From CAZIPZ01 sp964541075 (GTDB lineage: Bacteria > Acidobacteriota > Terriglobia > 20CM-2-55-15): 17,406 bases of DNA. The stretch is taken from assembly GCA_964541075.1 (NCBI GenBank), contig CAZIPZ010000079.1, positions 1 through 17,406 on the forward strand, read 5' to 3'. The first letter of the stretch is position 1. Each line of letters begins with the position of its first letter. The position numbers were made by a program, and so were the translations under genes. The notes beneath the pieces are model-generated. The model saw nothing but the letters and a program-made list of their open reading frames with translations. It did not search any database and was not told the DNA's origin. This document shows, in pieces, positions 14,119 to 17,406 of the stretch.

Positions 14119-15249
14119 ATGAGTGTTACAGGCCAGAGTTCGTACAACATTGAATCCGTGTGCAGCGTCCTCCGCGCCGAGGCGGAAGTTACTGATTTCG
14201 AGGCGAAATGGCCCGAACGGTCCATGCAGGCGATTGCAGAGGCGGAACTACTGGGAGCGGCGATCGCGCCGGAACTCGGCGGAATGGGAGCCGGAATGAC
14301 TGAATTTGCCGCAAATGTGCGATCGATGGCATCGGCGTGCCCATCGACGGCAATGATCTATGTCATGCATGTTTGCGGATCACAAGTAATCGCCGCGGCA
14401 AACCACCGGGAGGCGATCCAGCGAATCGTGAGAGACAAAGCACTCGCCACGCTTGCTTTCAGTGAAAAGGGCAGCCGCAGTCATTTCTGGGCGCCCGTAA
14501 GCAAAGCCCGTCAAAATGGCCCCGGAATTCACATCAATGCAGCGAAATCCTTCGTCACCAGCGCTGGACATGCGGACCTCTACGTTGCCTCGGCAGGATC
14601 GATCGGTGGTCAATCGCCTGTGGATTCGACTCTTTATCTGGTCGACAAGAAGATCCCAGGCGTCGAAGTGTCGTCTCCATGGACCGGCATCGGATTGCGC
14701 GGAAACAGCAGCGCTCCGATGACCTTCAACTGCACGCTCGATGAAACCGCGAGACTCACCCCGGAAGGGGGCGGTTTCAAGGCCATGCTCGAAATCGCGC
14801 TGCCGTGGTTTCAGATCGGAAGCGCCGCCGTCTCGATTGGCATCGCAGAGTCGACTTTCGGCGCGACCGTTGGTCATGCATCCTCGGCAAAGCTTGAGCA
14901 TGTTGGCGAAACACTGGCTGCAGCCGTTCCAGGAGTTCGCGCAAGGCTGGCTCGCATGCGGCTTGTGTTAGATTCGGCGTCCGCTTATCTCGACCGCACT
15001 CTGACGAAAATTGAGAGCAAGGCCCCCGATGCGATGCTCGCCATCCTGGGAGTTAAGGCGGTCGCTGGGGAAGCTGCCATTGAAATCACAGACGAGGCGA
15101 TGCGCGCCTGCGGAGGCGCCGCTTTTGCTCGGCATTTGCCCATTGAACGGCATTTCAGGGATGCACGCGCCGCGTCGGTCATGGCCCCGACCACAGACGT
15201 GCTTCATGATTTCATCGGCAAGGCCGTCGCGGGTTTGCCGCTTTTCTAG
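14119..15249 (+). CDS. acyl-CoA dehydrogenase-fold flavoprotein, probably not a true dehydrogenase
   Basis: A 376-residue FAD/FMN protein of the acyl-CoA dehydrogenase superfamily. The N-terminal helical part (about 10-105) includes AIAEAELLGAAIAPELGGMG. The middle beta domain includes LATLAFSEKGSRSHFW and GIHINAAKSFVTSAGHADLY. The C-terminal helical domain has the RACGGAAFARHLPIERHFRDA segment (about 329-349), matching the family's G-G-x-G...R-x-x-RDA signature. The catalytic Glu of medium-chain enzymes (YEGTSQ) aligns with Ala356 in SVMAPTTDVLHDF, so normal alpha-beta dehydrogenation is unlikely. DszC/SfnB-type oxygenases of this superfamily also lack that residue. AGAGG lies about 8 nt upstream of the ATG. 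It is the first gene of a probable three-gene operon, 81 bp before the SBP-like gene. Confidence 0.88.
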   Translation: MSVTGQSSYNIESVCSVLRAEAEVTDFEAKWPERSMQAIAEAELLGAAIAPELGGMGAGMTEFAANVRSMASACPSTAMIYVMHVCGSQVIAAANHREAIQRIVRDKALATLAFSEKGSRSHFWAPVSKARQNGPGIHINAAKSFVTSAGHADLYVASAGSIGGQSPVDSTLYLVDKKIPGVEVSSPWTGIGLRGNSSAPMTFNCTLDETARLTPEGGGFKAMLEIALPWFQIGSAAVSIGIAESTFGATVGHASSAKLEHVGETLAAAVPGVRARLARMRLVLDSASAYLDRTLTKIESKAPDAMLAILGVKAVAGEAAIEITDEAMRACGGAAFARHLPIERHFRDARAASVMAPTTDVLHDFIGKAVAGLPLF

Positions 15250-15330
15250 CCCCATGCGTGCAGAAATGTTGAAGACGTTTGTTTTGGGGTTTACTGAGAA
15301 CGCCCGGTCGATCCGTTTTCGGGAGGAACC

Positions 15331-16146
15331 ATGAACAGTCATATCAAAGTCGGCGCCGTCGCGTACGATCCGAAGGTCGTTACCATTTGGGAATTGATCC
15401 GAGAATACTTCCAAACAAACGGCATGGCGAACGACTTCGTTCTGTTTTCGAACTACGAAGCTCAAGTTGACGCCCTGATGTCCGGTTTCATCGACATCGC
15501 ATGGAACACGAATCTTGCGTACGCGCGCGTTCATCAGCGCACGCACGGCAAATGCCGCGTCCTGGCAATGCGCGACACCGATGTCGAATTCACAACCGTC
15601 ATTGTGGCCAATTCGGATTCCGGAATTGAAACGCTATCCGACTTGAAGGGTAAGACGTTTGCCTTCGGAAGCCGCGACTCCGGCCAGGCCGCGATTCTTC
15701 CGGCGTATTTTTTGAAGAGGAACGGCATTGATCCATTCAAGGACATCACCGCGTTGCGGTTCGACATCGACGTCGGCAAGCACGGCGATACAGGCACGAG
15801 TGAAGTCGAAGTTCTTCGAGCGGTCACTTCGGGACAGGCCGACTCCGGCGCGCTTGGCGATCAGTATTGGGCTCGGGTTCTGGATGAGGGACGGGTAGAC
15901 CGCAGGAGGGTTCGCGCGGTCTGGACATCGCCTCCGTATTGCCACTGCAACTTCACGATCCTGGCTGAACGATACAATTCGGACATCCAACGTTGGGCAG
16001 AACTGCTGTTGAACATGGATTACAACACTCCGGACCATCGCCGAATCATGGATCTTGAGGGTTTGAAGCGTTGGGTCGAACCGCAGCTCGAGGGTTATCG
16101 TCCTTTGTTCGAGGCATTGGAAGAACGTGGTTCTGAATTCGAATGA
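15331..16146 (+). CDS. PhnD/SsuA-family substrate-binding-fold protein without signal peptide
   Basis: A 271-residue protein with the type-2 periplasmic-binding fold of PhnD-like proteins. It begins IKVGAVAYDPKVVTIWELI, then has ALMSGFIDIAWNTNLAYA, LSDLKGKTFAFGSRDSGQAA and VLRAVTSGQADSGALGDQYW, the usual order of motifs in phosphonate/sulfonate binding proteins. The N-terminus (MNSHIKVGA) goes straight into the first strand with no signal peptide, lipobox or membrane segment, so it should be cytosolic. No ABC permease or ATPase is nearby. Candidate functional residues are Cys204-His205-Cys206 (PPYCHCNFTI), His68, His72 and His151. DszB desulfinase and Thi5 are known enzymes built on this fold, so an enzymatic role is plausible (inference). 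GGAGG lies 4 nt upstream of the ATG. Its stop overlaps the next start (ATGA). Confidence 0.85.
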   Translation: MNSHIKVGAVAYDPKVVTIWELIREYFQTNGMANDFVLFSNYEAQVDALMSGFIDIAWNTNLAYARVHQRTHGKCRVLAMRDTDVEFTTVIVANSDSGIETLSDLKGKTFAFGSRDSGQAAILPAYFLKRNGIDPFKDITALRFDIDVGKHGDTGTSEVEVLRAVTSGQADSGALGDQYWARVLDEGRVDRRRVRAVWTSPPYCHCNFTILAERYNSDIQRWAELLLNMDYNTPDHRRIMDLEGLKRWVEPQLEGYRPLFEALEERGSEFE

Positions 16147-17393
16147 GAGCTATTGAACGCTGTGAAACCGGATCGCTAGGCCTATCGAACGGCCTTTCGA
16201 TCTTGTTGAATCGAAAACTCGACGCTCTTCCGATGGATTGCGCCTTGGAAATTCATTCGGCCGACGCCAGTCTTGTTCACGATATTCGTTCGTGGGTTCG
16301 GCTGTCGGGTCATCGCCTGGTTGATGCTCGCGTGGTCGAAGGCGGGAGCATTTGCCTGATCGAGCGCGGATCGGTCAAGCGCATCATCACATGGTCGACT
16401 CCGGACTGGAATAATCATGCCTCCATAGAAGAAGGGATATTTGATACCCGCTCTCTGCTCATTGGCGCAGCCGCCCGGGTTCCGGATCGCGCGGACGTTC
16501 GGGCAGGCCTTTCGCCCCGTGGCGCTGTCGTCGAGGATGGTGCGCCGCCTTATCCGTTCGATGTTCTCGACGCGAGCAACGCCTGGAGCCCGCAGGCATC
16601 CTTGTTTTACGATCAGGCGAGTGCAAATCACTGGAATGCGGCAACCGATATCCCGTGGGGTGGTATCGGGGAAGTGAATCCGGATGTCGAGCGGGCTGTT
16701 TGCCAAATCATGACGTTCTTAGCCGAGAACGAATTCTCCGCGCTCTATGTGCCCGCTCGGTGGATTCCACGGATACATCCCCATTTTCTCGAAACCATTC
16801 TCTTTCTTTCCACACAGGTGCGTGACGAGGCGCGGCACATTGAGGCTTTCACGAAGCGCGCCCTCCTTAATGGCGGCGGCCTTCAGTTTTCGTCGGCCTC
16901 AACACAGAAGTCGCTTCAATCCCTTCTCGATTGTAATGATTTTCTTGAAGCCGGCTTCCTTCTCGGCGTGCTCGGTGAAGGAACGTTCCTGGATCTGCTC
17001 CGCTACATCGAAATCCATGCTCCCGACGTCGTCACACAAGAGATCGCCCGTCGTACGCGGCTCGACGAGGCGCGCCATGTGCACTTTGCTCTGAGTCATA
17101 TCCACCACGCGATCTCGATGAACCCGCTTGTCAAGCACCGCCTCTCGGCATCGGTCCAGGAGCGCGCCGCCGAACTTGACGATGTGAAGGCCCTGAATCC
17201 GCTTGTTGAAGAATCGCTGGTGATTCTCGCATCCGGTGGACTTGCACCCGAGCGGATGCCGAATGGTGTTTCCGCGGTCAGGGACTTACATGGGTTGATG
17301 CATGAGAATAGGGTGAAACGGCTTCAAACGCTGGGTTTTTCAGAATCCGAAGCTGTGCAGTTATCTTCTGTGCATACGCCCAATTTCATGTGA
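16143..17393 (+). CDS. TusA-like domain fused to ferritin-like diiron domain
   Basis: A 416-residue fusion. Residues about 8-80 resemble a TusA/SirA sulfur-carrier domain (LDALPMDCALEIHSAD, then HDIRSWVRLSGHRLVDARVV), but the active CPxP cysteine is replaced in LGLSNGLSIL; Cys7, Cys33 and Cys71 are elsewhere. Residues about 160-345 form a ferritin-like four-helix bundle with a full set of likely diiron ligands: Glu195 or Glu197 (AENEF), Glu229/His232 (DEARH), Glu279 (LGEGTF) and Glu309/His312 (DEARH). This E, ExxH, E, ExxH order is that of R2-like and AurF-like oxygenases. Residues 80-160 link the two and 345-416 are a helical tail. The ATG overlaps the upstream stop by 4 bp, so the genes are coupled. 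The reaction is unknown. An O2-dependent oxidation, perhaps of a sulfur-containing substrate, is inferred. Confidence 0.82.
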   Translation: MRAIERCETGSLGLSNGLSILLNRKLDALPMDCALEIHSADASLVHDIRSWVRLSGHRLVDARVVEGGSICLIERGSVKRIITWSTPDWNNHASIEEGIFDTRSLLIGAAARVPDRADVRAGLSPRGAVVEDGAPPYPFDVLDASNAWSPQASLFYDQASANHWNAATDIPWGGIGEVNPDVERAVCQIMTFLAENEFSALYVPARWIPRIHPHFLETILFLSTQVRDEARHIEAFTKRALLNGGGLQFSSASTQKSLQSLLDCNDFLEAGFLLGVLGEGTFLDLLRYIEIHAPDVVTQEIARRTRLDEARHVHFALSHIHHAISMNPLVKHRLSASVQERAAELDDVKALNPLVEESLVILASGGLAPERMPNGVSAVRDLHGLMHENRVKRLQTLGFSESEAVQLSSVHTPNFM

Positions 17394-17406
17394 GAAACGT
17401 CCACTA

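Noticed and set aside
14380..15546. Minus-strand frames of 173 and 192 codons
   Set aside because: Antisense to the flavoprotein and the start of the SBP-like gene, without motifs or ribosome sites.
15331..16146. Phosphonate ABC transporter component (phnD)
   Set aside because: There is no signal peptide and no permease or ATPase gene nearby, so the transporter symbol would be misleading.

Overview
The window most resembles chromosomal DNA of a soil Acidobacteriota-like bacterium (inference; there is no rRNA or marker gene). Pointers are a TonB receptor with an N-terminal carboxypeptidase-regulatory-like domain, a secreted cytochrome c/streptogramin-lyase-type propeller, a BshB-type (bacillithiol-like) deacetylase, a TFIIB-type zinc-ribbon protein and moderately high GC. 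No tRNA, rRNA, CRISPR array, transposase or phage gene was recognised.

Layout. 1-1131: a hairpin, then an RluA-family pseudouridine synthase (-). 1352-2326: a glycine-rich collagen-like protein (+). 2483-3010: a secreted protein of unknown function (-). 3209-4068: a DUF1801 gene (+) followed directly by what looks like half of an integron attC site, then a frameshifted remnant of a TPR protein. 4096-5865: a tyrosinase-like dicopper domain fused to seven ~53-residue beta-propeller repeats (-). 5932-6648: a PIG-L/BshB-type deacetylase (-), divergent from a CoA-disulfide-reductase-like flavoprotein with a C-terminal rhodanese domain (7068-8729, +). 8730-9178 holds two compact hairpins and a possible decayed reading frame. 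9179-9647: two coupled small genes of unknown function. 9940-11163: a secreted c-type cytochrome fused to a Vgb-like propeller, ending in a good terminator hairpin. 11287-11568: a zinc-ribbon protein. 11680-13833: a TonB-dependent receptor (-), perhaps preceded by a small coupled ORF.

The most interesting part is the right end (14119-17393). Three same-strand genes look like one operon: (1) an acyl-CoA-dehydrogenase-fold flavoprotein lacking the usual catalytic Glu, (2) a PhnD/SsuA-type substrate-binding protein with no signal peptide and no transporter partners, and (3) a fusion of a Cys-less TusA-like domain to a ferritin-like domain with a complete E/ExxH/E/ExxH diiron ligand set. Genes 2 and 3 overlap by 4 bp. 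Flavoprotein oxygenase, cytosolic SBP-fold protein and diiron oxygenase together suggest an oxidative enzyme system rather than transport. The DszC/DszB desulfurisation pair is the closest known analogy, and the TusA fold hints at sulfur chemistry. The substrate is unknown.

Thiol and sulfur themes recur (BshB-like deacetylase, CoA-disulfide-reductase/rhodanese, TusA-like fusion), but these genes are separated and no shared pathway is shown.
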